DNA of 64,000 bases from an uncultured Eubacteriales bacterium. Lineage in GTDB: Bacteria > Bacillota > Clostridia > Oscillospirales > CAG-272. Below, one piece after another: positions 35,755 to 45,482 of the stretch. The first letter of the stretch is position 1; every line of letters starts with the position of its first letter. The notes under the pieces were generated by a model. The model was not told where the DNA came from, ran no database searches, and was given only the letters and a program-made list of their open reading frames with translations. A program made the position numbers and the translations under genes. The stretch covers positions 1 through 64,000 of the forward strand of contig URPL01000002.1 of assembly GCA_900549725.1 (NCBI GenBank). Reading direction: 5' to 3'.

Positions 35755-36870
35755 ATGAAGCTGGAGGAGCTTTCCTTTTCCGCTTTTCGTAATCTTGAAG
35801 CGCAGACGCTGCAGTTTTCGGACGGGATCAATATCCTAAGCGGGGATAACGCGCAAGGCAAAACCAATGCAATCGAGGCAATCTATCTGTTTGCTGCCGG
35901 GAAAAGCTTTCGCGGCGCAAAAGAAAGAGAAATGATTCGTTTTGGGGCACAAAGAGCAAGAGTGGATTTGATATTTTCCGAAAAAAAGAGAGATATCACG
36001 GCTCTTTCCGTCGAGCTTTTTGAAAATGCCCCGAAAAAATGTCGCGAAAACGGCGTAATCGTACCCCGCATGAAGGATTTTTTGGGGCAATTTCGCGCGG
36101 TTTTGTTTTGCCCGGAGCATCTTTGGCTGATCAAGGGCGCAAGCAGCGAACGAAGAGCTTTTTTAGACGGCGCAATTTCACAGCTGCGCACAAGCTATGC
36201 GCTTTCTCTTGCGGAATATCAAAAGCTTTTGCGGCAGCGCAATGCTCTTTTGAAAGAAGAAAATCGTTCTGCGCGGGAAAAAGCGATTTTGCTTGAAATT
36301 TTTGTGCAGCAGATGGCGCCGCACAACGAGCGTATTCAAAAATGCAGAATGCAGTATTTGGAGGCCGTGCAAAAAGAGCTTGCGCAGACGATGAAAAGCA
36401 TCAGCGGCGGACAGGAAACGGTGTGCCTGTGCTACGGGCAAGGAGAAGAGAAGCTGCGCGCCGAAGAAATCAGTCAGACATTTTATTATGAAAATGCGAT
36501 GCGTTCCATCGAGCGCGAAATTGCGGCAGGAGTGACGCTGCATGGATGCCACAGAGATGATTTTTTTGTCTATGTGAATGAAAAAGAGGCGAAAAAATAT
36601 TGTTCGCAGGGGCAGGACCGCTCTCTTGTGCTCGGGCTGAAGCTTGCCGAAGGGGCGCTCAGCGCGCGACAAAGCGGAGAAGAGCCCGTCTATCTTTTTG
36701 ATGATGTGCTCAGTGAGTTGGATGCAAAGCGGCGCGCTTATCTGAAAGATCATTTGGAGCAAAAACAGGTGATTCTCACCTGCTGCGATGAAAAAGATGC
36801 GAGCAGCATGCAAAGCGGGGATATGCTTTGCCGCTATGAGGCAAGCGGCGGCAAATTTACCCGAAAATAA
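35755..36870 (+). CDS. recF: DNA replication and repair protein RecF
   Basis: A 371-residue SMC-like ATPase that helps load RecA at gaps. Walker A is GDNAQGKTN (about residues 29-37), the signature-like segment is 'CSQGQDRSLVLGLKLAEG', and Walker B is VYLFDDVLSELD. It starts 4 bases after the dnaN stop. The small S4-domain gene (yaaA) that often lies between dnaN and recF in Bacilli is absent. Confidence 0.94.
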   Translation: MKLEELSFSAFRNLEAQTLQFSDGINILSGDNAQGKTNAIEAIYLFAAGKSFRGAKEREMIRFGAQRARVDLIFSEKKRDITALSVELFENAPKKCRENGVIVPRMKDFLGQFRAVLFCPEHLWLIKGASSERRAFLDGAISQLRTSYALSLAEYQKLLRQRNALLKEENRSAREKAILLEIFVQQMAPHNERIQKCRMQYLEAVQKELAQTMKSISGGQETVCLCYGQGEEKLRAEEISQTFYYENAMRSIEREIAAGVTLHGCHRDDFFVYVNEKEAKKYCSQGQDRSLVLGLKLAEGALSARQSGEEPVYLFDDVLSELDAKRRAYLKDHLEQKQVILTCCDEKDASSMQSGDMLCRYEASGGKFTRK

Positions 36871-36894
36871 GAAACGAGAAAATGGAAAAAGGCT

Positions 36895-37170
36895 ATGTTT
36901 TTACACGGCGGCGGAAATAAGAATCTGAAAAAAAGCGAAATTATCGGCATTTTTGATTTGGACAGCGCCTCTGTCGGGCAAAAAACAAAAGAATTTTTGC
37001 GGCGAACGGAAAAACAGGGAAAAACAAGAAATATAGGCACGGGTCTGCCGAAATCGTTTCTTGTGACTGTTTCTAAAACAGAAGGAGAAACCGTCTATTT
37101 CAGCGCGCTTGCCGCAACAACGCTGGCGCAGCGCGCAAAAGCGGACTATACGAATCTGAGCAAAGAATAA
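36895..37170 (+). CDS. remB: DUF370/RemB-like DNA-binding protein
   Basis: A 91-residue protein matching the RemA/RemB (DUF370) family by 'SEIIGIFDLDSASVGQKTKEFLRRTEKQG', 'TGLPKSFLVTV' and 'VYFSALAATTLAQRA'. In Bacillus the gene at this place, between recF and gyrB, is yaaB (remB); its relative RemA is a DNA-binding activator of matrix genes. The role here is not known. The start codon is only two bases after AAAAAGG, so translation may be weak or coupled to recF (24-base gap). Confidence 0.82.
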   Translation: MFLHGGGNKNLKKSEIIGIFDLDSASVGQKTKEFLRRTEKQGKTRNIGTGLPKSFLVTVSKTEGETVYFSALAATTLAQRAKADYTNLSKE

Positions 37171-37201
37171 AAGAATCAATCCGAAAAGAAAGGATGCTAT
37201 C

Positions 37202-39124
37202 ATGGCAATCGAAAACGAGAAAAATGTTTATACAGATGATCAAATTCAGGTGCTGGAGGGGCTGGAAGCCGTCAGAAAGCGCCCGGGTATGTATATCGGC
37301 ACGACCTCTGCGGGCGGGCTGCATCATCTGATTTATGAGATTGTGGATAATTCGATTGATGAGGCCATGGCGGGCGCATGTGATTTGATCACGGTGCGGC
37401 TGCATACGGACGGTTCCGTTTCCGTACAGGACGACGGGCGCGGCGTGCCGGGCGGCATCCATGCAAAAATGAAAATTCCGACCCTTGAGGTTGTTTTCAC
37501 CGTGCTGCATGCAGGCGGTAAATTCGGCGGGCAGGGATATAAAATTTCGGGGGGGCTTCACGGTGTGGGCGCTTCCGTTGTCAATGCTTTGTCCGAATGG
37601 ATGGAAGTTGTCAACTGCAATGAGGGAAAAAAATACACGGAGCGCTTTGAAAAGGGTCATGTGACAAGAGCGTTCCGCTGCGAGGGAGATACGACGGAGC
37701 ACGGGCTTTATGTCCGCTTTAAACCGGATGCCACAATTTTTGAAACCGTGGAATTTGATCATGATGTCGTCCGCACGCGCCTGAGAGAACAGGCATTTCT
37801 CAATGCCGGTGTAAAGCTGCGCCTGATCGATGAGCGCGAAGAGACGCCCGAAGAAGAAGATTTTTGCTATGAGGGCGGCATTGCTTCTTTTGTTTCCTAT
37901 CTGAATGCGCAAAAGCATTGCGCCCTGGTGCATCCCGATGTCATCTGGGTTAAGGGCTCCAAGGGAGATATGACGGCGGAAATTGCCATTCAGTACAATG
38001 ACAGCTATAACGAAACGGTCGTCACCTTCGCAAATAATATGAGCACCGTAGAGGGCGGCACGCATGAAACTGGCTTCCGCTTGGCGCTGACCAATGCGCT
38101 CAATACCTATGCGCGCAAATGGAAATTTCTCAAGGATAAAGATAAAAATCTTTCCGGAGAGGATGTCAGAGAGGGCATCTGCGCGGTGATTTCCGTAAAG
38201 CTTCCGGATGCGCAGTTTGAAAGTCAGACAAAGGCCAAGCTTGGAAATTCCGAGGTGAGAACCTTTGTGAATAATCTGCTCAGCGCAAAGCTGGAAGAAT
38301 ATTTGGAAGAAAATCCGAGCGTAGGCAAGGCAATTCTTGATAAAGCTTTGGCTGCCTCCCGCGCAAGAGAGGCGGCAAGAAAAGCAAGAGAGCAATCCCG
38401 CAAAAGCGTGCTGGACAGTTCCTCTACGCTGCCCGGCAAGCTTTCCGATTGCCAGGAAAAAAGAACGGATCTGACCGAGATCTTCATTGTAGAGGGAGAT
38501 AGTGCAGGAGGCTCCGCCAAAGACGGGCGCGACAGCCGCTTTCAGGCAATTCTTCCTCTGCGCGGCAAGGTGCTCAATGTGGAAAAGACCCGCATTGATA
38601 AAGTGTATTCCAATCCTTCCATAACACCGATTATTCAGGCGCTGGGCTGCGGTATCGGGGAGGACTTTGATATTGAAAAGCTGCGCTACGGAAAAATCAT
38701 CATCATGGCGGATGCCGATGTGGACGGCGCGCATATTCAAATTCTGCTTTTGACCTTCTTTTATCGCTATATGAAGCGGCTGATCGAAGAGGGGCATGTC
38801 TATCTTGCGCAGCCTCCGCTTTATAAGGTTTTTAAGGGCAAGCAGCAGCGCTATGCTTTTTCCGATGCGGAAAGAGATAAATATATCGCCGAGCTCGGCG
38901 GAGAAAAGGTGGAAGCCGAGCGGTATAAAGGTCTTGGCGAAATGGATAAAGAGCAGCTTTGGGAAACCACGATGGATCCGACCTGCCGCACGATTCTGCG
39001 CGTGACGGTGAATGATGCCATCAAAGCAGACGAGACCTTCTCCGTTTTGATGGGAGACTGCGTGGAGCCGCGCCGCGCCTTTATTGAAGAAAATGCAAAA
39101 TATGCGGAGAATCTGGACATCTGA
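37202..39124 (+). CDS. gyrB: DNA gyrase subunit B
   Basis: A 640-residue ATPase subunit of gyrase. The GHKL ATP site is in 'EIVDNSIDEAMAG' and 'DDGRGVPGG'. 'GLHGVGASVVNAL' is the lid. The TOPRIM part holds 'EGDSAGGSAKDGRD', 'PLRGKVLNVEK' and 'DADVDGAHI'. The short C-terminal part lacks the gammaproteobacterial insert. GAAAGGA lies 9 bases before ATG 37202. Close neighbours are remB and a PfkB kinase. Confidence 0.96.
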   Translation: MAIENEKNVYTDDQIQVLEGLEAVRKRPGMYIGTTSAGGLHHLIYEIVDNSIDEAMAGACDLITVRLHTDGSVSVQDDGRGVPGGIHAKMKIPTLEVVFTVLHAGGKFGGQGYKISGGLHGVGASVVNALSEWMEVVNCNEGKKYTERFEKGHVTRAFRCEGDTTEHGLYVRFKPDATIFETVEFDHDVVRTRLREQAFLNAGVKLRLIDEREETPEEEDFCYEGGIASFVSYLNAQKHCALVHPDVIWVKGSKGDMTAEIAIQYNDSYNETVVTFANNMSTVEGGTHETGFRLALTNALNTYARKWKFLKDKDKNLSGEDVREGICAVISVKLPDAQFESQTKAKLGNSEVRTFVNNLLSAKLEEYLEENPSVGKAILDKALAASRAREAARKAREQSRKSVLDSSSTLPGKLSDCQEKRTDLTEIFIVEGDSAGGSAKDGRDSRFQAILPLRGKVLNVEKTRIDKVYSNPSITPIIQALGCGIGEDFDIEKLRYGKIIIMADADVDGAHIQILLLTFFYRYMKRLIEEGHVYLAQPPLYKVFKGKQQRYAFSDAERDKYIAELGGEKVEAERYKGLGEMDKEQLWETTMDPTCRTILRVTVNDAIKADETFSVLMGDCVEPRRAFIEENAKYAENLDI

Positions 39125-39153
39125 TTTTCACGACTTTTGCGGAGGACGAGGCT

Positions 39154-40113
39154 TTGAGATATGCAACACTTACGCTTAACCCCTGCCTTGACCACCTGAT
39201 TGCCCTTGAAACGAGCTTTCAGCCGGGTGCGCTGCATCGGTTTGACAGCACGACGCTTTTGGCAGGCGGAAAGGGAGTGAATGTGTCAAGAATGCTGCAA
39301 TGGCTCGGCGCAAAAAGTGATGCGTTCGGCTTTTGCGGCGGACAAACGGGGGAACTGCTTTGCTCCATTTTGAAAAAAGAGGGCATTGCACAGCGCTTTA
39401 CAAAAACAAAGGCGCAAACGCGCCTGTGTGTAAAATTTACCGATGCCGACGGCATCTGTTCGGAGCTTAACGCAAAGGGAGGGCCGATCGGCAGGGCTGA
39501 ATTTTCCGCGCTGCTTTCCGATATGTCGGATTATCTGCTGAAAAAAAACAAAGAGGAAGAGCCTACCACCGTATTTTTGTGCGGCAGCGTGCCGCGCGGC
39601 ATTTCGCAGGAGGTCTATGCCGACCTTATTCTCTTTTTTGACGAGAAGCGTGTAAAAAATCTGCGATTTGTGCTGGATGCGGATGCCGGTGCGCTTTCGG
39701 CGGGGCTTTCCAAGCGGCCGTATTTGGTTAAGCCAAACCGCGCGGAGCTTTCTTCCGTGCTCGGCTTTACCGTGGACAGCGCGCAAACGGCGCTGTATGC
39801 CGCAAAGCGCATTTATGAAGAATACGGCACGCGCGTATGCGTTACGCTGGGGGCGGAGGGCTCTCTTTATGTCGGAGATGAGGGCACCTATCTTGTCAAT
39901 GCGCCTGCCGCCGTTTTGCGAGGCTTTGTGGGCGCGGGAGATGTGTATCTTGCAACGCTTGTTTATTCCATGGATCAAAAGCTTCCGATGGAGGAATGCC
40001 TTTGCCGCGCAGCTTCCATGGCAGGGGCAAAGGTGCAGTCGCGCAATGCCGTTCCGCCCTCCGAAGAAACGGTGGAGGAGATTGCGGCGCGTGTACAGGT
40101 GAAAAAAATATAA
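39154..40113 (+). CDS. PfkB-family sugar (phosphate) kinase, 1-phosphofructokinase-like
   Basis: A 319-residue ribokinase-fold kinase. The N-terminal pattern 'TLTLNPCLDHLIAL', the substrate loop 'LAGGKGVNVSRMLQWLG' and the catalytic GAGD (in 'GFVGAGDVYLATL') fit the FruK/LacC group, which phosphorylates fructose-1-phosphate or tagatose-6-phosphate. 'CGSVPRGIS' and 'VKPNRAELS' are also typical. It lacks the usual phosphotransferase-system or repressor neighbours and instead sits between gyrB and gyrA, so the substrate is uncertain. The start is TTG 39154, 7 bases after GGAGGA. Confidence 0.82.
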   Translation: MRYATLTLNPCLDHLIALETSFQPGALHRFDSTTLLAGGKGVNVSRMLQWLGAKSDAFGFCGGQTGELLCSILKKEGIAQRFTKTKAQTRLCVKFTDADGICSELNAKGGPIGRAEFSALLSDMSDYLLKKNKEEEPTTVFLCGSVPRGISQEVYADLILFFDEKRVKNLRFVLDADAGALSAGLSKRPYLVKPNRAELSSVLGFTVDSAQTALYAAKRIYEEYGTRVCVTLGAEGSLYVGDEGTYLVNAPAAVLRGFVGAGDVYLATLVYSMDQKLPMEECLCRAASMAGAKVQSRNAVPPSEETVEEIAARVQVKKI

Positions 40114-40166
40114 TGGTTTTGCGCAAGCGGATGACGAAAGTATAAAGAAAGGATTCATCTTTCAAA

Positions 40167-42761
40167 ATGGATAACAAACAGGACATTACCTTTGCCGATC
40201 AAAAGATCGTGCCGGTACAAATCGAAAAAAATGTGCAGAAATCGTTCATTGAATATGCAATGAGCGTAATTGTCTCCCGCGCACTTCCCGATGTGCGCGA
40301 CGGGCTGAAGCCGGTGCATCGCCGCATTCTGTATGCGATGTACGGCGATAATCTGACCTATGATAAGCCGTTTCGCAAGAGCGCGACGACGGTCGGTAAT
40401 GTGCTGGGTAAATATCATCCACACGGCGACAGCGCCGTATATGATTCCATGGTGCGCTTGGCGCAGGATTTTTCTATGCGCTATCCTCTGATCGAGGGGC
40501 ACGGAAACTTCGGTAACGTCGACGGCGACAGCGCTGCGGCATATCGTTATACCGAGGCGCGCATGGCAAAAATGGCGAATGAAATGCTGGCGGATATTAA
40601 AAAGAATGTCGTCGATTTCACGCCGAACTTTGATAACAAATTAAAAGAGCCTGTGGTTCTGCCCTCTCGTTTTCCGAATATTCTGGTCAACGGCTCTATC
40701 GGGATTGCCGTCGGCATGGCGACGAACATTCCACCGCATAACCTTTGCGAGGTGATTGACGGCACGATTTTTTATATGGAGCATCCCGATGCTACCGTTG
40801 CCGATGTGATGCAATATATCAAGGGCCCGGATTTTCCGACCCGCGCCACCATTTACGGCACCGCGGGTGTTCATGCCGCCTATGCAAGTGGAAAAGGCCA
40901 TATCACCGTGCGTGCAAAAGCGGAGGTGCAGCAGGAGCATCACCGCATTATCATCACCGAGATTCCATATATGGTCAATAAGAGCCAGCTCGTGAAATCC
41001 ATGGCGGATCTGGTCAAGGAAAAGCGCGTGGAGGGCATTACCGAAATTCGCGATGAAAGCGGCCGTGCCGGAATGCGCATCGTTGTGGAATTTCGCCGCG
41101 ACACCAACGGGCAGGTCATTCTCAATCAGCTGTATAAATTTACGCAGCTGCAGGATACCTGTGCGGTGAATATGATTGCGCTTGTGGACAATCAGCCAAA
41201 GCTTCTCGGCTTGCTTGACATTCTGCGCTATTATATCGCGCATCAGCAGGATGTGATCTCCCGCCGTGTGCGCTTTGATTTGGATGAGGCGCTGCGCCGC
41301 GCACATATTCTGGAGGGGCAGAAAATCGCAATCGACTTTATCGATGAGGTTATTGCGCTCATCCGCGCAAGCCAAAGCGTTGTGGATGCCCGCGACGGGC
41401 TTATGGAGCGCTTCGGGCTGAGCGAAGCGCAGGCGCAGGCAATTGTGGAAATGACGCTCGGCAAGCTTGCAGGGCTCGAACGCATTAAAATCGAAGAAGA
41501 GCTTGCGGAAAAGAAGAAACTCATTGAGGAGCTGCGCGCAATTCTTGCAGATGAGGGGCGCATTCACAATATTATTAAAGAGGAAATGCTGGAGATCAAG
41601 CGCCGATTCGGGGATGAACGCCGCACGGAGATCTGCGAGGCGGAAAATGAAATTCTTTTGGAGGATCTCATTGAGCGCCATTCCTGCGTGGTGACCCTGA
41701 GCCATGCCGGCTATATCAAGCGCCAGCCCGTGGATACGTATTCCGCGCAGCGCCGCGGCGGCAAGGGCATCATCGGCATGGGCACCAAGGATGAGGACTA
41801 TGTGGAGAGCGTTTATGTGGTCAACAGCCATTCCTTCCTGCTCTTCTTCACAAATTTCGGGCGCGTTTATGTGAAAAAGGCATATACACTGCCGCAGGCG
41901 GGACGCACCGCAAAGGGCACGAACCTTGTGAATATTCTGGAGATGATGCAAGGCGAGAGCGTCACGGCGGTGGTCGCGCTGGATGAATTCTCCGAAGAGG
42001 AATATTTGATGATGGTGACAGAGCGCGGCGTTTGCAAGCGCACGCGCATCAAGGAATTTGAATATCAGCGCCGCGGCGGCAAAATTGCAATTTCCCTGGA
42101 TGAGGGAGACGCGCTGACCTATGTGCGCCGCACCGTGGGCGACGATGAACTCATCATCGCAACCAAACAGGGTCGCTGCACGCGCTTTGCAGAGACCGAG
42201 GCGCGCATTATGGGTCGTACGGCACGCGGTGTGCGCGCAATGCGCCTTGCCCAGGGAGATACCATTTGCGGCGTTTGCGTGGTGGATGATACAAAGACGC
42301 TGCTCACCGTAACCGAAAGCGGATACGGCAAGCGTACGGAATTTTCCGAGTATTCTGCGCACAGCCGCGGCGGCAAGGGCTTTGCCGTTGCCAATCTGAC
42401 GGAAAAGACCGGGCTTTTGGCGGGCATTGCAGCCGCCGGCGAGGACGACGATGTGATGATGATCACCAATGAGGGCATGCTTGTGCGCACTCCCGCGCAG
42501 CAGATCCGCCTGTGCGGCCGCGTCAGCCAGGGCGTCATTGTCATGCGTCTTGCACCCGGGCAGAGCATTGTGAATATTGCACTTGTCCCAGAGGAAGAAA
42601 AAGAGGAAGACGACATGGCGGCGCCACAGGACGATTCCGTTCTTTACAGTCCCGCCGATGAGGGCGCGCAGGCGGCGCCGGAAGGGGTTTTGGCTGCCTC
42701 GGAGGCAGCAGATCGCATGATCGCGCATGCAAAAGAAATCGAAGACGGGGCAAACGAGTAA
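40167..42761 (+). CDS. gyrA: DNA gyrase subunit A
   Basis: An 864-residue cutting subunit of gyrase. The DNA-linking Tyr is in [11 protein letters not shown] (about residue 128). The C-terminal beta-pinwheel carries the GyrA box QRRGGKG (about residues 528-534), which separates gyrase from topoisomerase IV, plus repeated blade motifs such as '[10 protein letters not shown]' and '[11 protein letters not shown]'. The end is an acidic, Ala/Glu-rich tail of about 60 residues. AAAGAAAGG lies 12 bases upstream. Confidence 0.96.
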   Translation: MDNKQDITFADQKIVPVQIEKNVQKSFIEYAMSVIVSRALPDVRDGLKPVHRRILYAMYGDNLTYDKPFRKSATTVGNVLGKYHPHGDSAVYDSMVRLAQDFSMRYPLIEGHGNFGNVDGDSAAAYRYTEARMAKMANEMLADIKKNVVDFTPNFDNKLKEPVVLPSRFPNILVNGSIGIAVGMATNIPPHNLCEVIDGTIFYMEHPDATVADVMQYIKGPDFPTRATIYGTAGVHAAYASGKGHITVRAKAEVQQEHHRIIITEIPYMVNKSQLVKSMADLVKEKRVEGITEIRDESGRAGMRIVVEFRRDTNGQVILNQLYKFTQLQDTCAVNMIALVDNQPKLLGLLDILRYYIAHQQDVISRRVRFDLDEALRRAHILEGQKIAIDFIDEVIALIRASQSVVDARDGLMERFGLSEAQAQAIVEMTLGKLAGLERIKIEEELAEKKKLIEELRAILADEGRIHNIIKEEMLEIKRRFGDERRTEICEAENEILLEDLIERHSCVVTLSHAGYIKRQPVDTYSAQRRGGKGIIGMGTKDEDYVESVYVVNSHSFLLFFTNFGRVYVKKAYTLPQAGRTAKGTNLVNILEMMQGESVTAVVALDEFSEEEYLMMVTERGVCKRTRIKEFEYQRRGGKIAISLDEGDALTYVRRTVGDDELIIATKQGRCTRFAETEARIMGRTARGVRAMRLAQGDTICGVCVVDDTKTLLTVTESGYGKRTEFSEYSAHSRGGKGFAVANLTEKTGLLAGIAAAGEDDDVMMITNEGMLVRTPAQQIRLCGRVSQGVIVMRLAPGQSIVNIALVPEEEKEEDDMAAPQDDSVLYSPADEGAQAAPEGVLAASEAADRMIAHAKEIEDGANE

Positions 42762-42765
42762 TACC

Positions 42766-43782
42766 ATGGAAAAAACGCTGACCCTTTTGGCAATTGAATC
42801 TTCCTGTGATGAAACGGCGGTTGCAGTTGTCCGGCGGGAAGAGAACGGCACTTTGCGGGCGCTGTCAAATGAAGTCAATTCGCAGATTCCGCTGCATGCC
42901 CGCTATGGAGGGGTTGTGCCCGAAATTGCCTCCCGCGCCCATGCGGAAGCCATTTCAGCGCTGTGCACAAAGGCATTGCAAACGGCGGGCGTGCAGCCGG
43001 ACGGCGTCTGCGTAACAAGTCATCCCGGGCTGATCGGGGCGCTGCTGGTCGGAGTGAATTTTGCAAAAGGCTATGCCTTTGCAAACGATCTTCCCCTTTG
43101 CGAAGTGGATCATATCAAGGGGCACATTGCCGCCTCCTATTTTCTGCCCGAGCCTCCAAGGCCCCCCTTTTTGGCGCTGGTTGCCTCCGGCGGGCACACC
43201 TCTTTGATTTATGTGCGCGATTATACCCGGTTTGAAACCGTCGGCAGCACAAGAGATGATGCCATCGGCGAGGGGTTTGATAAGGTCGCCCGCGTGATGG
43301 GCATCCCCTATCCGGGCGGCGCCGAAATGGACCGCCTTGCGCATGCGGGCAATGCCGATGCCTATGCGTTCCCGAGCGCGGCAATTCATGACGACAGCCT
43401 TGATTTTTCGTTTTCCGGGCTCAAGACCGCGGTGATCAATCAGCTGCATCGTTGTGAGCAAAAGGGCGAGCCCTATCAAAAGGAGGATGTAGCAGCTTCC
43501 TTTACCCGCGTGGTTTGCGAAAGTGTGTGCAAAAAAACGCTTGCGGCGCTGCGACGCTACGGGCTTTCAGGCTTTGTGCTGTGCGGCGGGGTCGCCGCCA
43601 ATTCTCACCTGCGGCAGGCACTCGGAGCGCTGTGCGCGCAGGAAAACGTTCGGTTTTTCGTGCCGGAACGGGCGCTTTGCGGCGATAATGCCGCCATGAT
43701 CGGCGCGCAGGGAATTTATGAATTTTCAGCGGGCAAGCGCGCGGGAACCGACCTTAACGCAAGCGCATCCGATGCGATCTGA
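42766..43782 (+). CDS. tsaD: tRNA threonylcarbamoyladenosine transferase TsaD
   Basis: A 338-residue ASKHA-fold enzyme that, with TsaB and TsaE, puts threonylcarbamoyl on A37 of ANN-reading tRNAs. It starts LLAIESSCDETAVAVV. The metal-binding HxxxH is VDHIKGH, and 'GGVVPEIASRAHAE', 'SGGHTSLI' and 'CGGVAANSHLR' are conserved. ATG 42766 follows the gyrA stop by four bases, so it is probably transcribed with gyrA. A 7-bp hairpin (43799-43805 with 43809-43815) lies downstream but lacks a T run. Confidence 0.94.
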   Translation: MEKTLTLLAIESSCDETAVAVVRREENGTLRALSNEVNSQIPLHARYGGVVPEIASRAHAEAISALCTKALQTAGVQPDGVCVTSHPGLIGALLVGVNFAKGYAFANDLPLCEVDHIKGHIAASYFLPEPPRPPFLALVASGGHTSLIYVRDYTRFETVGSTRDDAIGEGFDKVARVMGIPYPGGAEMDRLAHAGNADAYAFPSAAIHDDSLDFSFSGLKTAVINQLHRCEQKGEPYQKEDVAASFTRVVCESVCKKTLAALRRYGLSGFVLCGGVAANSHLRQALGALCAQENVRFFVPERALCGDNAAMIGAQGIYEFSAGKRAGTDLNASASDAI

Positions 43783-43926
43783 GCACAAAAACCACAAACG
43801 GTTTTGAGAAAACCGCCGCGCCTTTGCATGGAAGAAGAAGGCGAAAATTTGTGCCGAAATCGCTCCGTGCCCCGTAGAAAAAAGCGGTACAAAGCACCGA
43901 AAACGGCAGATAATTTCCGCTTTCGG

Positions 43927-44130
43927 TTTTCCACAAACTGTGGGAAAGACTGTGGATAAAACAGAATAAAAACGAGAAAATCCCGATAAATCAAGGAAAT
44001 TTTGCCGCAAAGCTGTGGAAAACCGTGTGGATACTGTGGAATACCGACCTGTTTTTCCGCAAAAGGGGAAATTGCTTCATGCTTTGTTCTTAAATTCTTA
44101 AAAATATTTTAGAAATCAATTTTGTAGTCC
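43927..44130. other. DnaA-box cluster with adjacent AT-rich stretch, candidate second origin element
   Basis: In 117 bases there are six 9-mers close to TTATCCACA: 43927-43935 (top strand, one mismatch), 43939-43947 (two), 43951-43959 (TGTGGATAA, perfect on the bottom strand), 44014-44022 (one), 44026-44034 (one) and 44035-44043 (two). Five of the six face the same way. An AT-rich stretch (about 44084-44125) follows, which could unwind. The rest of the 43783-44192 gap holds the small hairpin after tsaD and no ORF I can support. Confidence 0.6.
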
Positions 44131-44192
44131 CTGCTCCTCGTCGCCTCTTGGACGAACGGGCAAACAATATAGAATCGTTTGGGAGGTTTTGT

Positions 44193-45368
44193 ATGATGAA
44201 ACAGAATTACGACGCACAAATCGAAGCCGCAGCCGCACACTTTAAAGAGGTGCTGCGCTCTCAGCTTGCCCGCAATGAAAAGATTGAAGCAGCTGGCGAT
44301 TTTATCGAGTATGATAAGCTGCCCTGCCTTGTGATCGGCGTTTGCGGCGGCGACGGAATCGGCCCGATGATCACAAAGAGCGCCGAGACGGTTTTACGCC
44401 GTATGCTGGCGCAGGAAATTGCAAGCGGCAAGGTTTGCATCAAAGAAATTAACGGGCTGACGATTGAAAACCGCGTTGCGCATATGCAAGCGATTCCGGA
44501 TGAGGTGATGGAAGAGCTGAAGGCTTGCCATGTGATTTTGAAGGGCCCGACGACTACGCCGCGCGCGGGCGACCCCTGGCCCAATATCGAAAGCGCGAAT
44601 GTTGCAATGCGCAAAGCACTGGATCTGTTTGCAAATGTGCGGCCTGTGAAGGTTCCCTCCGAGGGCATCGACTGGACCTTCTTCCGCGAAAATACCGAGG
44701 GCTCTTATGCGGTCGGTTCGCAGGGGGTCAATGTTACGCCGAGCCTTGGGGTCGATTTTTGCGTGACCACCACCGAGGGTACCAACCGCATTGCGCGCCT
44801 TGCCTATGAATTTGCAAGAAAAAATCATAAGGATCATGTCAGCATTGTCACCAAGGCGAATATTATCAAAACTACCGACGGTAAATTTTTAAATCTGTGC
44901 GAGCAGATGGCAAAGGAGTATCCCGAAATCCGCACCACGGAATGGTTTATCGACATTATGACGGCAAAGCTTGTGGACCGCAAGCGCCGCACCGATTTCA
45001 AGGTCTTTATTTTGCCCAATCTTTACGGGGATATTATCACGGATGAAGCTGCCGAGTTCCAGGGCGGCGTCGGTACGGCGGGCAGCGCCAATATCGGCAA
45101 AAAATATGCAATGTTTGAGGCGATTCACGGCTCCGCGCCGCGCATGGTCACCGAGGGGCGCGCCGAATATGCCGACCCGTGCTCCATGCTCCGTGCAACG
45201 GTGATGATGCTTTCCCATGTCGGATATACCGAAAAGGCGGATAGGCTTGAACGCGCTTTGGATAAATGCATGTTTGAAGAAAAAAAGCTTGTTATGACCG
45301 GCCGCGATACAGGCGCCACCTGTGCCGAGTTTACGGAATATGTCATGCAGACGCTGGAAACTCTGTAA
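44193..45368 (+). CDS. Isocitrate/isopropylmalate-family dehydrogenase, probable isocitrate dehydrogenase
   Basis: A 391-residue beta-decarboxylating dehydrogenase. 'GGDGIGPMITKSAETVL' is the N-terminal family loop, 'ENTEGSYAVG' the substrate-binding loop, and 'NLYGDIITDEAAEFQGGVG' the metal-binding segment with the two Asp. 'EAIHGSAPRMV' is the cofactor loop. The extended N-terminus and long middle suggest an isocitrate dehydrogenase rather than LeuB, whose leuCD partners are absent. NAD or NADP use cannot be read safely. The start is ATG 44193 (or 44196) after GGGAGG. Rex, an NADH sensor, follows. Confidence 0.78.
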   Translation: MMKQNYDAQIEAAAAHFKEVLRSQLARNEKIEAAGDFIEYDKLPCLVIGVCGGDGIGPMITKSAETVLRRMLAQEIASGKVCIKEINGLTIENRVAHMQAIPDEVMEELKACHVILKGPTTTPRAGDPWPNIESANVAMRKALDLFANVRPVKVPSEGIDWTFFRENTEGSYAVGSQGVNVTPSLGVDFCVTTTEGTNRIARLAYEFARKNHKDHVSIVTKANIIKTTDGKFLNLCEQMAKEYPEIRTTEWFIDIMTAKLVDRKRRTDFKVFILPNLYGDIITDEAAEFQGGVGTAGSANIGKKYAMFEAIHGSAPRMVTEGRAEYADPCSMLRATVMMLSHVGYTEKADRLERALDKCMFEEKKLVMTGRDTGATCAEFTEYVMQTLETL

Positions 45369-45482
45369 TCCTTTAGCGGATCTCTGATATGGATGCGCAG
45401 TGTTTGCGGGGGCAGAGCGTAAAAAGCGCACCGCAGACGCTGCGCCCGTTTTTCGAAACAATAGGAGGAATTACACGGAACC

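Noticed and set aside
36895..37170. Treating the short ORF between recF and gyrB as noise
   Set aside because: Its sequence matches the DUF370/RemB pattern and the Bacillus gene order, so I kept it as a gene despite a weak binding site.
43799..43815. Terminator after tsaD
   Set aside because: CGGTTTT-gag-AAAACCG is a clean hairpin, but no T run follows on the + strand, so termination is doubtful.
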